Assembly: GCA_963795555.1 (NCBI GenBank)
Contig: CAWCHZ010000002.1
Location: forward strand, 682,001 to 746,000
Direction: 5' to 3'
DNA length: 64,000 nt
Source of the DNA: CAWCHZ01 sp963795555
GTDB lineage: Bacteria > Actinomycetota > Thermoleophilia > Solirubrobacterales > Solirubrobacteraceae
The notes beneath the pieces were generated by a model, which searched no databases, was not told the origin of the DNA, and saw nothing but the letters and a program-made list of their open reading frames with translations. The translations under genes and the position numbers were made by a program. Of the stretch, positions 29,337-40,474 are shown one piece after another (position 1 is the first letter of the stretch; the number at the start of each line of letters is the position of its first letter).

Positions 29337-30034
29337 CGCTCCGGGGGGCGCGCGACGACGTTGCGGGCGGCGCGGAGACGATCCGCGTGGCCGTCGCCGG
29401 TGCCCGCGGTCGCATGGGCCAGGCCGTCTGCGCCGCCGTCGAGGACGCTCCCGACATGCGCCTGACCGGCCGCGCCGACCCGGTGCTGGAGGTCGAGCTG
29501 GCGCAGGTCCTGGGTGATGCCGACGTCGTCGTCGACTTCACGCAGCCCGACTGCGCGCTCGACAACGCGCGCGCCTGCGTGGAGTCCGGCGTGCATGTGG
29601 TGATCGGCACGACGGGCTTCGACGTCGAGGCGCTGCGCGAGCTGCGCGGCGCGAACATCGTGGCGGCACCGAACTTCGCGATCGGCGCGGTGCTGATGAT
29701 GCGCTTCGCGACCGAGGCGGCGCGCCACATGGCGGCCGCCGAGATCGTCGAGCTGCACCACGACCGCAAGCTCGACGCGCCGAGCGGGACGGCCAAGCGC
29801 ACAGCCGAGCTGATGACCGCGGCGGCGGGCCGCGAGGTGCCCGTGCACTCGGTTCGCCTGCCGGGGCTCGTCGCCCATCAGGAGGTGATCCTCGGCGATC
29901 TGGGGCAGACGCTGACGATCCGCCACGACGCCAGCTCGCGCGAGTCCTTCATGCCGGGCGTGCTGCTGGCGATACGCCGGATCGGTGCGCTCGAGCGCTC
30001 GCCGGTGCTCGGGTTGGAGGAGCTGCTCTGGTGA
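29333..30034 (+). CDS. dapB: 4-hydroxy-tetrahydrodipicolinate reductase
   Basis: A 233-residue NAD(P)H enzyme of the diaminopimelate/lysine pathway. The dinucleotide motif AGARGRMGQ, the GTTGF loop, and the catalytic ELHHDRKLDAPSGTA segment (His142/His143, Lys147) are visible. Start GTG 29333 overlaps the M16 stop as GTGA. Confidence 0.94.
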   Translation: MTLRGARDDVAGGAETIRVAVAGARGRMGQAVCAAVEDAPDMRLTGRADPVLEVELAQVLGDADVVVDFTQPDCALDNARACVESGVHVVIGTTGFDVEALRELRGANIVAAPNFAIGAVLMMRFATEAARHMAAAEIVELHHDRKLDAPSGTAKRTAELMTAAAGREVPVHSVRLPGLVAHQEVILGDLGQTLTIRHDASSRESFMPGVLLAIRRIGALERSPVLGLEELLW

Positions 30035-30097
30035 CTGCGGCCAGCCGACGCGCGTGCGCGTCGGGCGCCTGCGCGTCAGGCCCGACGGGCTGCCTGG

Positions 30098-30103
30098 GAT
30101 AAT
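30098..30103 (+). promoter_or_regulatory. -10 box of dapA (leaderless)
   Basis: GATAAT ends 6 nt before ATG 30110, with no ribosome binding site. It is one of the clearest leaderless arrangements in the window. Confidence 0.6.
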
Positions 30104-30109
30104 CGTCCG

Positions 30110-30970
30110 ATGCTCGACCTCGGCGCGATCCTGACGGCGATGGTCACGCCCTTCGACGCGCACGAACGCGTCGACGAGGACGCCGCCGCCGCGCTGATGC
30201 ACCATCTCGTCGCGCATGGCTCCGATGGCCTGGTCCTCGCCGGCACCACCGGCGAGGCGCCGACGCTCTCCGACGACGAGCAGATCGCGTTGATCGAGCT
30301 GGCGGCGCAGGAGGTCGGCGATCGCGCGAGCGTCGTCGCCGGCGCCGGGTCGAACGACACGCGTCACGCCGTCGAGCTGACCGAGCGTGCGACGGCCGCG
30401 GGCGCCGACGCGATCCTCTCGGTGACGCCCTACTACAACCGCCCCAACCGGGCCGGGATCGTGCGTCACTTCAGCGCCGTCGCCGCCGCCACCGACCGGC
30501 CGATCATCCTCTACAACATCCCCGCGCGGACCGGGACCGACATGCCCAACGACCTGCTTGCCGAGCTGGCGCAGATCCCGGGCATCGAGGCGGTCAAGCA
30601 GGCACGCACGACCGATATCGCGCTGATCGATGGGCTCGAGCTCTACGCCGGCAACGACGACCAGCTGCGCGAGGTGCTCGACCTCGGCGGCGTCGGCGGG
30701 ATCTGTGTCGCCAGCCACATCGTCGGCGAGGAGATGCGCCGCATGGTCCACGAGCACGACCAGCGCGCCGTGATCGACGCCGGTCTGCGCGACATCTTCG
30801 CGGCGCTGACCGTCACCAGCAACCCGATCCCCGTCAAAGCCGCGCTGGCACTGCTGGGCCACGACGTCGGCGGGTTGCGCCTGCCGTTGGTCGAGGCGAC
30901 CGACTCCGAGCGCGAGCGCATCCGCGCCGCGCTCGTCGCCCACGGCCTGCTCGAGACCGCGACCGCGTGA
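30110..30970 (+). CDS. dapA: 4-hydroxy-tetrahydrodipicolinate synthase
   Basis: A 286-residue TIM-barrel aldolase condensing pyruvate with aspartate semialdehyde. Motifs: GTTGEAPTLS, PYYNRP (Tyr108/109), ILYNIPARTG, the Schiff-base Lys163 in IEAVKQA, and the GGVGGICVASH segment. It overlaps rnj by GTGA. Confidence 0.95.
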   Translation: MLDLGAILTAMVTPFDAHERVDEDAAAALMHHLVAHGSDGLVLAGTTGEAPTLSDDEQIALIELAAQEVGDRASVVAGAGSNDTRHAVELTERATAAGADAILSVTPYYNRPNRAGIVRHFSAVAAATDRPIILYNIPARTGTDMPNDLLAELAQIPGIEAVKQARTTDIALIDGLELYAGNDDQLREVLDLGGVGGICVASHIVGEEMRRMVHEHDQRAVIDAGLRDIFAALTVTSNPIPVKAALALLGHDVGGLRLPLVEATDSERERIRAALVAHGLLETATA

Positions 30971-32637
30971 GCTCGCGCGCGCTGCGCGTCCTCCCGCTCG
31001 GCGGGGTGGGGGAGATCGGCAAGAACATGACCGTCGTCGAGTACGAGGGGCGGATCGTCGTCGTCGACGTGGGCCTGCGCTTCCCGACGGCGGACATGAT
31101 GGGCATCGACCTCGTGCTGCCGGACTTCGCCTACCTGCGCGAGCGCGCCCGCGACATCGAGGCGATCGTCGTCACCCACGGTCACGAGGACCACCTTGGG
31201 GCGCTGCCGTGGGTGCTGCGCGAGCTCGGCGCCCGTCGCCTGCCGCCGGTCTACGGCGGACGCCTGACGATCGCCATGGCGCGCTCCAAGCTCGACGAGC
31301 ACGATGTCGATCAGTCGACGCTCGGCCAGCTCGACGCCGGCACGACGATCGAGCTCGGTCCGTTCTCGATCGAGCTGATCCACATGACCCATTCGATTCC
31401 CGACTCGATGGCCGTCGCGGTCGGCTGCGAGCTGGGGACGGTGCTCCTGACGGGCGATTACAAGTTCGACCAAACGCCCGTCGATGGCGCGCCGGCCGAC
31501 GTGTCGCGGCTGGCCGAGCTCGGCCGCGAGGGCATCCTGCTGCTCTGCGGCGACTCCACCAACGCCGACCGCCCCGGCTTCTCGCCCTCGGAGTCCGGGG
31601 TCGGCCCGGCGCTGGAGGAGGTCTTCGCGCGTTGTGACGGGCGGATCGTCGTGACGAGCTTCGCCTCCAACATCCACCGCGTCCAGCAGGTCGTCGACGC
31701 CGCGGCCGCGCTGGGCCGCAAGGTCTCGCTGGTCGGGCGCTCGATGCGCAAGAACGTCAACATCGGCCGCTCGCTCGGCCACATCGAGGTTCCCGACGGG
31801 CTGCTCGTCGCGCCGCGCGAGATCGAGGACTTCCCCGACCACAAGATCGTCGTCATCTCGACCGGGTCGCAGGGTGAGCCGCTGTCGGCGCTGCGGCGCA
31901 TGGCCCATCACGACCATCCGGCGGTGCGCCTGCACGACGGCGACACGGTCGTCTTCTCGGCGACCCCGATCCCCGGCAACGAGCGCGACGTCAACGAGAC
32001 GATCGATCGGCTCTACCACATCGGCTGTGAGGTCATCACCGCGCGCGACGCGCCGGTCCACGCCTCCGGCCACGGCTTCGCCGAGGAGCTCAAGCTGATG
32101 CTCAACCTGGTCAAGCCGCGCTACGTGATGCCACTCCATGGCGACTACCGTCGCCAGCGCCTGCACGGACAGCTCGCCGAGGCGGTCGGCATCGACCCCG
32201 ACAGCATCTTCCGCGGTGAGAACGGGCTGCCGCTGGACATCGACGCCCGCGGGGCGGCGTTCGGCGAGCGCCAGCAGGCCGGCATGATCTTCGTCGACGG
32301 CGTCGACATCGGCCGCCCCGGCGACGTCGCGCTGCGCGACCGACGGATGCTCTCGGCCGACGGGATCTTCATCGTCGTCGCGACGATCTCCGAGCAGGAC
32401 GGCCGCTCGGTCGTCGCGCCGGAGGTGATCTTCCGCGGTGTCCCCTTCCTCGACCAGGCCGACAGTCTCGTCGAGGAGCTGCGCGCCGAGGTCGAGCGCT
32501 CGCTCGAGCATGCCGCCGAGGAGGAGGTGCGCGAGATCTCGCTGCTGCAGCAGTACCTGCACGACGATCTCGCCGCCTACGTCTACGACCGGCTGCGGCG
32601 GCGTCCGATGGTGCTGCCGGTCGTGGTCGAGGTCTAA
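30967..32637 (+). CDS. rnj: Ribonuclease J
   Basis: A 556-residue beta-CASP metallo-beta-lactamase RNase with 5'-3' exo- and endonuclease activity. The metal motif HGHEDHLGALPW, the LLTGDYKFDQTP segment, LLCGDSTNAD, the beta-CASP domain with FASNIHRVQQ and GSQGEP, and the late HASGHG and MPLHGDYRR motifs are present. The start GTG 30967 overlaps dapA. It converges on the GGDEF/EAL gene, 12 nt away. Confidence 0.95.
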   Translation: MSSRALRVLPLGGVGEIGKNMTVVEYEGRIVVVDVGLRFPTADMMGIDLVLPDFAYLRERARDIEAIVVTHGHEDHLGALPWVLRELGARRLPPVYGGRLTIAMARSKLDEHDVDQSTLGQLDAGTTIELGPFSIELIHMTHSIPDSMAVAVGCELGTVLLTGDYKFDQTPVDGAPADVSRLAELGREGILLLCGDSTNADRPGFSPSESGVGPALEEVFARCDGRIVVTSFASNIHRVQQVVDAAAALGRKVSLVGRSMRKNVNIGRSLGHIEVPDGLLVAPREIEDFPDHKIVVISTGSQGEPLSALRRMAHHDHPAVRLHDGDTVVFSATPIPGNERDVNETIDRLYHIGCEVITARDAPVHASGHGFAEELKLMLNLVKPRYVMPLHGDYRRQRLHGQLAEAVGIDPDSIFRGENGLPLDIDARGAAFGERQQAGMIFVDGVDIGRPGDVALRDRRMLSADGIFIVVATISEQDGRSVVAPEVIFRGVPFLDQADSLVEELRAEVERSLEHAAEEEVREISLLQQYLHDDLAAYVYDRLRRRPMVLPVVVEV

Positions 32638-32649
32638 GGGCGGGGCCCG

Positions 32650-34830
32650 TTAGCTGTCGCGCTGGGAGCCCGAGGCGGACAGCTCAGCCTCGGCCCGCAG
32701 GCGCGCGGTCAGCTGGGCGGCCGGGAGCGGGTGGGAGAAGTGGTAGCCCTGCGCGAGGTCGCAGCCGAGGTCGTGCAGCTGCGCTCGAACGGCCTCGCTC
32801 TCGACGCCCTTGGCGACGATGCGCAGCCCGAGCGAGTGGCCGAGCTCGATCATCGAGCGCACGACGACGGCATCGTCCCCATCGGCGTGCAAGTCGAGCA
32901 CGAAGGACTTGTCGATCTTGAGCTCGTCGACCGCGAGATTGCGCAGATCCGCCAGCGACGCCGAGCCGCTGCCGAAGTCGTCGATCACCACGCGCGAGCC
33001 CAGCTCGTGCAGGTGGCGTAGCGTTGCCATCGCGCGCAGCGGCTCAGCGGTGATGTTGCTCTCGACGATCTCGAGCTCGAGCGCTTCAGGGGGAACGCTG
33101 TTGTGGCTGATCAGCGCCTTGATCTCGTGCGGCAGCCTGACGTCGCGCATGTCGACGACGGACAGGTTGACCGCCATGCTGATCATCAGCCCCTCGCGCC
33201 GCCAGGCCGCGAGCTGGGCGAGCGCCTCCTGCAGCACGAAGACGGTCAACGGCCTGATCAACCCGGTGCGCTCGGCGAGGGGGAGGAACTCCGCCGGCGG
33301 GATCATGCCGCGCGTGGGATGCGGCCAGCGCACCAGCGCCTCGACGCCCTGGATGCGCTCGGTGGCGAGATCGATCTTCGGTTGGTAGACGACCTGCAGC
33401 AGGCCCAGCTCGAGCGCGCGGCGCAGCTCGGCCGTCAGCGCGAGGCGATCCGACGACACGCAGTCGTCGTCACGCGAGTAGATCTCGGCGCCGCTGCGGC
33501 GCTCCTTGGCCATGTACATCGCCACGTCGGCACGCTGCAGCAGCATGGGCACGTCCTCGCCGTGCTGCGGATAGCAGACGATGCCGATGCTCGTGCCCAT
33601 GTCGATCGCCAGGCCGGCGAGGTCGAATGGCGCAAGCAGCTGGCCGCGCAGCTTGTCGGCGACCTCGAGGCAGGCAGCGGGGTTGTCGATTCCCGGCAGC
33701 AGGACGGCGAACTCGTCACCGCCCAGGCGCGCGACGGTGTCGATCTCGCGCAGCGCGTTGCGCAGGCGGCGCCCCACCTGACGCAGCAGCAGATCGCCAT
33801 GGTGATGGCCCAGCGCGTCGTTGACGTCCTTGAAGCGGTCGAGGTCCATCACCATCAGCGCCACGCCAGCACGCCGCCGGCGCGCGTCGACGATCGCCCG
33901 CTCGGCGCGCTCGCGGAACAGCACCCGGTTGGGCAGCTCGGTCAGCGGATCGTGCAGCGCATGGTGCTCGTCGACGGCGCTCTGGCGCCGACTCTGGTAG
34001 AGCGCGATCAGCGGCAGCACGAGCAGCGGGACCAGCAGTGAGTTGGACGCCGCGGCGCTGACCGCGACCGGCCCCAGCGCAAGCAGCGCAATCGTCAGCA
34101 GGGTGGCTCGTGGCCGCAGGCGGGCACGCTCACCTCCGTCCAGCAGCCCGGCGAGCGACCCCATCACCCATGGAGCTCCGACGAGCACCACGCCGGCGAG
34201 CGCGACCGCTGGCAGGCTGGCGGCGGTGAGCAACGGCAACCCGCTGCGCTGAGGCAGGCCGAGCAGCAGCCGCAGCACCCCACCGGCGGCAGCGAGCCCG
34301 AGCACCCGCTGGGTGGCGCCAAAGCCAGCCCACAGCGGACGCCGGTGCCGCAGCCCGCCCGCCAGCAGCACGGCGGGCACCGCCACGACGATCGCCAGCC
34401 CGGCGCCCGCCGTCAGCAGCAGGGCCAGCGCGAACGTCGTCGCCAGCGACCCGTCGGCTTCGCGCACATAGCGCCCGCGCGGCAGCGGCATCAGCTCGCC
34501 GGCGACGAGCAGCAGCGCGAACAGCCAGCTGGCCGTTCGCGCTCCCGGCGGCGGCAGCAGCCTGTCGGCGGCCAGCGTGGCGGCCCCGGCCGCGATGCCG
34601 ACGATGCAGACGCCGACGGCGAAGCGCTCCGCCCACGAGGCGGCACGCAGGCGTGCTGGCGATCTTGAGATCTTCGAGCCCCCTTGCTGGGCTGGTTTCC
34701 CCCCGGAATCCATCAACGCCGGCTGGCGATCGACCGCCGCGCGCGTAATGGATCTGGCAGCGCTATCGGCAGGCGCCATCGCCCACTTGAGGAAGTTCAC
34801 GTGCACTGGACGCGAGGTGCGCTGTCGCAA
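32650..34830 (-). CDS. Membrane GGDEF-EAL protein with atypical EAL active site
   Basis: A 726-residue c-di-GMP enzyme. About 70 N-terminal residues are followed by roughly seven membrane helices (to about residue 290), a GGDEF domain with the intact GGDEF motif at residues 370-374 and the inhibitory RxxD (REID) site five residues before it, and an EAL domain with EALVRW (Glu497), VNLS, DDFGSG and LKID. In the last catalytic motif AEGVE the first Glu is replaced by Lys674 (AKGVE); that Glu is the proposed catalytic base (Glu352 in RocR). The distal Gln is kept (AQGYH). I infer a cyclase with a weak or regulatory EAL. The start is uncertain; TTG 34830 is the longest form and a start at the later Met before SGGKPAQQ is possible. 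It is the last gene of the RR-HK operon. Confidence 0.88.
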   Translation of the reverse strand: MRQRTSRPVHVNFLKWAMAPADSAARSITRAAVDRQPALMDSGGKPAQQGGSKISRSPARLRAASWAERFAVGVCIVGIAAGAATLAADRLLPPPGARTASWLFALLLVAGELMPLPRGRYVREADGSLATTFALALLLTAGAGLAIVVAVPAVLLAGGLRHRRPLWAGFGATQRVLGLAAAGGVLRLLLGLPQRSGLPLLTAASLPAVALAGVVLVGAPWVMGSLAGLLDGGERARLRPRATLLTIALLALGPVAVSAAASNSLLVPLLVLPLIALYQSRRQSAVDEHHALHDPLTELPNRVLFRERAERAIVDARRRRAGVALMVMDLDRFKDVNDALGHHHGDLLLRQVGRRLRNALREIDTVARLGGDEFAVLLPGIDNPAACLEVADKLRGQLLAPFDLAGLAIDMGTSIGIVCYPQHGEDVPMLLQRADVAMYMAKERRSGAEIYSRDDDCVSSDRLALTAELRRALELGLLQVVYQPKIDLATERIQGVEALVRWPHPTRGMIPPAEFLPLAERTGLIRPLTVFVLQEALAQLAAWRREGLMISMAVNLSVVDMRDVRLPHEIKALISHNSVPPEALELEIVESNITAEPLRAMATLRHLHELGSRVVIDDFGSGSASLADLRNLAVDELKIDKSFVLDLHADGDDAVVVRSMIELGHSLGLRIVAKGVESEAVRAQLHDLGCDLAQGYHFSHPLPAAQLTARLRAEAELSASGSQRDS

Positions 34831-34868
34831 CTCGCGGGGGGCGCCACGCCGCCCGTCGCGGCTAACCG

Positions 34869-36311
34869 CTACGCCGCCACGGGGGCTCGCTCGAGCGCGG
34901 GCAGGTGGACGACGAAGCGCGTGCCGCCGCTCGCCGGGCGCTCCAGGCTGACACGCCCATGGTGGATCTCGGCGACCGTCTTGACGATCGCCAGGCCCAA
35001 GCCGGAGGAGCCGGCGCGTTCGCCGGCCCCGCGCACGAAGCGTTCGAAGATGCGCGCCGCCACGTGCTCCGGGATGCCCGGACCGTCATCCTCGACGGTC
35101 AGCAGCGCCTCGCCATCGTGCCGACGCAGCGTGACGTTGACGTGGGTGCCCGGGGGGGTGTGGCCAACCGCGTTCTGAATCAGGTTGAGGACGAGGCGGT
35201 GCAGCTCGTCGGCGGCGCCCAGGACGGTGACCGGCTCGGTGTCGAGCGCGAGCTCGTGGTCGCGCGCGACGGGGCCCAGCTCCGCGGTGGCGTCGAGGAC
35301 GACGCCGGCGAGGTCGGTCGGGCGGTGGGGAGCATGGCGACCCGCGTCGGCGCGCGCGAGCAGCAGCAGGTCGCCGACCAGCCGGCGCATGCGCCGCGTC
35401 GAGCGCAGCGCGGCGTTGGCCGTCTCGGCCTGCTCGCCGTCGAGCTGCTCGGCGAGCAGCTCGAGATTGGCCAGCACGCTGGTCAGCGGCGTGCGCAGCT
35501 CGTGCGAGGCGTCGGCGACCAGCTCGCGCTGGCGCTCGAGCGCAGCCTCGGTCTCGCCACGCGCCGCGTCGAGCGCCTGGAGCATCCCATCGAGCGTCGC
35601 CGCAAGCTCGGCGACCTCGTCATCGGCGGCCGGCACCGGCAGCCGATGGCTCGGATCGCGGGTGCGCTCGATGTCGCGCGCGGCACTGGTCAGCCGCGCG
35701 ATCGGCGCCATCGCCCGGCGCGCCAGCCCCAGCCCGGCGAGCAGCGCCAGTGCGGCGCCGCCGAGCACGCCGACGCTCAGGAACAGCCAGACCTTGCCGA
35801 TCGTGCGGTCGATCGCCGAATACGGACGTGCGTACTGGATCAGGAACTCTCCCCCGAGCGGCCCCTCGAAGCGCACGAGCCGGCTCGCGACCGCGTAGCT
35901 GCGCGGCGGAGGGGAGTCGGCCGCGCCCAGCACGCGGCTGTTGGAGGTGGCGCAGACCATGTTGCCGTCGGGCACCGTCAGCACCCGGATGACCGCCTGC
36001 TCGCTGCTGGCGTAGGTGTCGAGGTTCGGCAGGCAGAACGAGCCGCCGCCGGCCGCAGGAAAGATGCGCAGGTGGTCGCTGCCCGCGACGAGGTTGTCGG
36101 CGGCGGCCTGCACATCGCTGTTGAAGTTCGCCCGGATGCGGTTGGTCGTCAGCTCGCCGATGACGATCGCGAAGGCCAGCAGGATCGTCAGCGTCAGCAC
36201 GGCGGAGCCGCCGGCCAGGCGCCAGCGGATCGGCAGCGAGCGGCAGGCGGTGAACGCCGCCCGGGCTGCCGATGTCACGGCGCGCCCGGCGCGCCTAGAC
36301 GCGGAGGACAT
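34869..36311 (-). CDS. Two-component sensor histidine kinase
   Basis: A HAMP-type membrane kinase of about 480 residues. A first membrane helix (LTLTILLAFAIVIGEL) is followed by an extracytoplasmic sensor of about 110 residues with no recognised fold, a second helix (VWLFLSVGVLGGAALALLAGLGL), HAMP, a HisKA domain with phospho-acceptor His in DASHELRTPLTSVLANLELL, and HATPase boxes NLIQNAVGHTPPGTH, EDDGPGIPE and SSGLGLAIVK. It resembles actinobacterial MprB/TrcS-type kinases. The start may be ATG 36311 (overlapping the regulator gene by 17 nt), GTG 36278 or ATG 36353. Confidence 0.9.
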   Translation of the reverse strand: MSSASRRAGRAVTSAARAAFTACRSLPIRWRLAGGSAVLTLTILLAFAIVIGELTTNRIRANFNSDVQAAADNLVAGSDHLRIFPAAGGGSFCLPNLDTYASSEQAVIRVLTVPDGNMVCATSNSRVLGAADSPPPRSYAVASRLVRFEGPLGGEFLIQYARPYSAIDRTIGKVWLFLSVGVLGGAALALLAGLGLARRAMAPIARLTSAARDIERTRDPSHRLPVPAADDEVAELAATLDGMLQALDAARGETEAALERQRELVADASHELRTPLTSVLANLELLAEQLDGEQAETANAALRSTRRMRRLVGDLLLLARADAGRHAPHRPTDLAGVVLDATAELGPVARDHELALDTEPVTVLGAADELHRLVLNLIQNAVGHTPPGTHVNVTLRRHDGEALLTVEDDGPGIPEHVAARIFERFVRGAGERAGSSGLGLAIVKTVAEIHHGRVSLERPASGGTRFVVHLPALERAPVAA

Positions 36312-36987
36312 AGCCCGCGCCGCGGATCGTATGCAGGAGGCGAGCCTCGCCACCGGCCTCCAGCTTCCTGCGAAGATTGGAGACGAACACCTCGATCGTG
36401 TTCGTCATCGAGAACGGGTCATAGCCCCAGACCTCGTCGAGCAGCCGCTGGCGCGAGATGACGATGCGCTCGTTGCGCATCAGATACTCCAACAGCTCGA
36501 ACTCGCGCTGGGTCAGCTCGACCGGCCGGTCGCCGCGATAGACCTCATGGGTGTCGGGATTGAGCTTGAGATCGCCGACGATCAGCTGCGCGGCGCCGCG
36601 CGGAGGGCGGCGGCGCAGCAGCGAGCGCAATCTTGCGAGCAGCTCCTGACGCTCGAACGGCTTGACCAGGTAGTCGTCGGCGCCGGCGTCGAGGCCCTCG
36701 ACACGTGACTCCAGCGCATCGCGCGCCGTCAGCATCAGGATGCCCAGGTCCTGCCCGGCGCCGCGCAGCCGCCGTGCGACCTCGACCCCGTCGAGGCGCG
36801 GCAGCCCGAGATCCAGCACGACCAGGTCGGGCACGAACGCCTGGGCTTCGGCGAGCGCCCGCTGGCCGTCATCGGCGATCCGCACCTCATAGCCCTCGAG
36901 GCGCAGGAAGCGCTGCAGCACCTCGGCGATCTCCGCGTCGTCCTCGACCACCAGCACGCGGGCGGCCCGCCCGGCTGAGCTGCTCAT
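36295..36987 (-). CDS. OmpR/PhoB-family response regulator
   Basis: A 230-residue regulator. The receiver domain has the acidic pair EDD near residue 16, phospho-acceptor Asp59 (VVLDLGLP) and Lys in YLVKPF. The C-terminal winged helix is complete (LTQREFELLEYLMRNERIVISRQ to TIRGAGYVLRV). It is the first gene of the operon and overlaps the kinase. Tandem direct repeats upstream suggest autoregulation. Confidence 0.93.
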   Translation of the reverse strand: MSSSAGRAARVLVVEDDAEIAEVLQRFLRLEGYEVRIADDGQRALAEAQAFVPDLVVLDLGLPRLDGVEVARRLRGAGQDLGILMLTARDALESRVEGLDAGADDYLVKPFERQELLARLRSLLRRRPPRGAAQLIVGDLKLNPDTHEVYRGDRPVELTQREFELLEYLMRNERIVISRQRLLDEVWGYDPFSMTNTIEVFVSNLRRKLEAGGEARLLHTIRGAGYVLRV

Positions 36988-37023
36988 CGGCGCTGCGCCG
37001 AGCGGTGTTCGATCATTCCCATG

Positions 37024-37029
37024 ATGTTA
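37024..37029 (-). promoter_or_regulatory. Candidate -10 of the RR-HK-GGDEF operon
   Basis: TAACAT on the minus strand, about 37 nt before the regulator ATG. The tandem repeat at 37059-37077 lies 30-48 bp upstream of it, covering the -35 region. Confidence 0.35.
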
Positions 37030-37058
37030 GGGTCCAGCGGCAGCGGGCAGCGGATCCT

Positions 37059-37077
37059 TTAGGCGCTGCTTAGGCGC
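37059..37077. promoter_or_regulatory. Tandem TTAGGCGC repeats, probable OmpR-type regulator site
   Basis: Two exact copies of TTAGGCGC start 11 bp apart (37059 and 37070). Head-to-tail half-sites with an 11-bp period are how OmpR/PhoB-family dimers bind. The site is in the divergent region between the response regulator and ftsK, so either gene could be controlled. Confidence 0.5.
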
Positions 37078-37204
37078 CAGGATCGGCAAATGGCGCCGGC
37101 GTGACGACCGAGCGCCGCGACGACCGGGCTGCGGCGCGGGCGCTGAAGCCGCCGCAGCCACGCAGGGGCGACGGCGTGCGCGTCGAAGGATCCAACCAAA
37201 CGAG

Positions 37205-39682
<2,478 letters not shown>

Positions 39683-39690
39683 CCGATCGC

Positions 39691-39696
39691 TAGCCT
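39691..39696 (+). promoter_or_regulatory. -10 box of the RodZ-like gene
   Basis: TAGCCT ends 9 nt before ATG 39706 with no ribosome binding site, indicating a near-leaderless transcript inside the ftsK-cinA gene row. Confidence 0.4.
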
Positions 39697-39705
39697 TTTG
39701 CGCGC

Positions 39706-40458
39706 ATGCCCGACATCGGCGCGAGCCTCAGAGAGGCGCGCATGCGCGCCAAGATCGACGTCTCCGAGGTCGAGGCCGCAACGAAGATCCGCGCGAAGTA
39801 CCTGCGCGCGCTGGAGAACGAGGAGTGGAAGCTGCTGCCCGGCCCCACCTTCGTCAAGAGCTTCTTGCGGACCTACGCCGACCACCTCGGGCTCGACGGC
39901 AAGCTGCTGGTCGAGGAGTACAAGAGCCGCCATGAGCGCCCATCGGAGATCGACCTCGTGCCGATCGGCGGAAGCCGCCGTCCCAGACCCCAACCCCAAC
40001 GCGGACGCCGCGGCTGGATCATCGGCGCGCTGATCATTGCCCTGCTGGTCCTCTTCTTCTACCTCGGCTCGCGCGGCAACAGCGGCGCGCCGACCACCTC
40101 GCACAGCGGCCCCACCGCTCCGACGGCCCGGACGACGCGGCCCCATCAGACGGTGAAGGCGCCAGCACGCCGCAGCCAGGTGCGCCTGCAGCTGACCGTG
40201 ACCGCACCAGTCTGGGTCTGCCTGGAGGACGCAGGCGGGCACAAGCTGATCCCCGGCGTCACGCTGACGCCCGGGGGTGGGGGACGGACCAGCTTCAGCG
40301 CCAGCGGCTTCCGCCTGACGCTCGGCAATCCAGCGGTGCAGCTGCGCGTCGACGACCGCTCGATCGCGCTGCCGGCGAGCAACAACCCGCTGGGCTACTC
40401 GATCACGCCGCAGAGCGTGACCCCGCTGCCGTCTGCCGCGCGGCCGACCTGCGCGTGA
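39706..40458 (+). CDS. RodZ-like HTH membrane protein
   Basis: A 250-residue protein with an N-terminal HTH_25 domain (SLREARMRAKIDVSEVEAATKIRAKYL, then LPGPTFVKSFLRTYADHLGLD), one membrane helix at about 105-124 (WIIGALIIALLVLFFYLG), a Pro/Thr/Ser linker and a DUF4115-type beta domain outside (VTAPVWVCLED to LGNPAVQLRVDDRSI). In rods RodZ links MreB to the elongation machinery; a role in septal or wall growth fits the ftsK neighbour. No MreB is in the window. Confidence 0.85.
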   Translation: MPDIGASLREARMRAKIDVSEVEAATKIRAKYLRALENEEWKLLPGPTFVKSFLRTYADHLGLDGKLLVEEYKSRHERPSEIDLVPIGGSRRPRPQPQRGRRGWIIGALIIALLVLFFYLGSRGNSGAPTTSHSGPTAPTARTTRPHQTVKAPARRSQVRLQLTVTAPVWVCLEDAGGHKLIPGVTLTPGGGGRTSFSASGFRLTLGNPAVQLRVDDRSIALPASNNPLGYSITPQSVTPLPSAARPTCA

Positions 40459-40474
40459 TCGCGCCGCACGCCAG

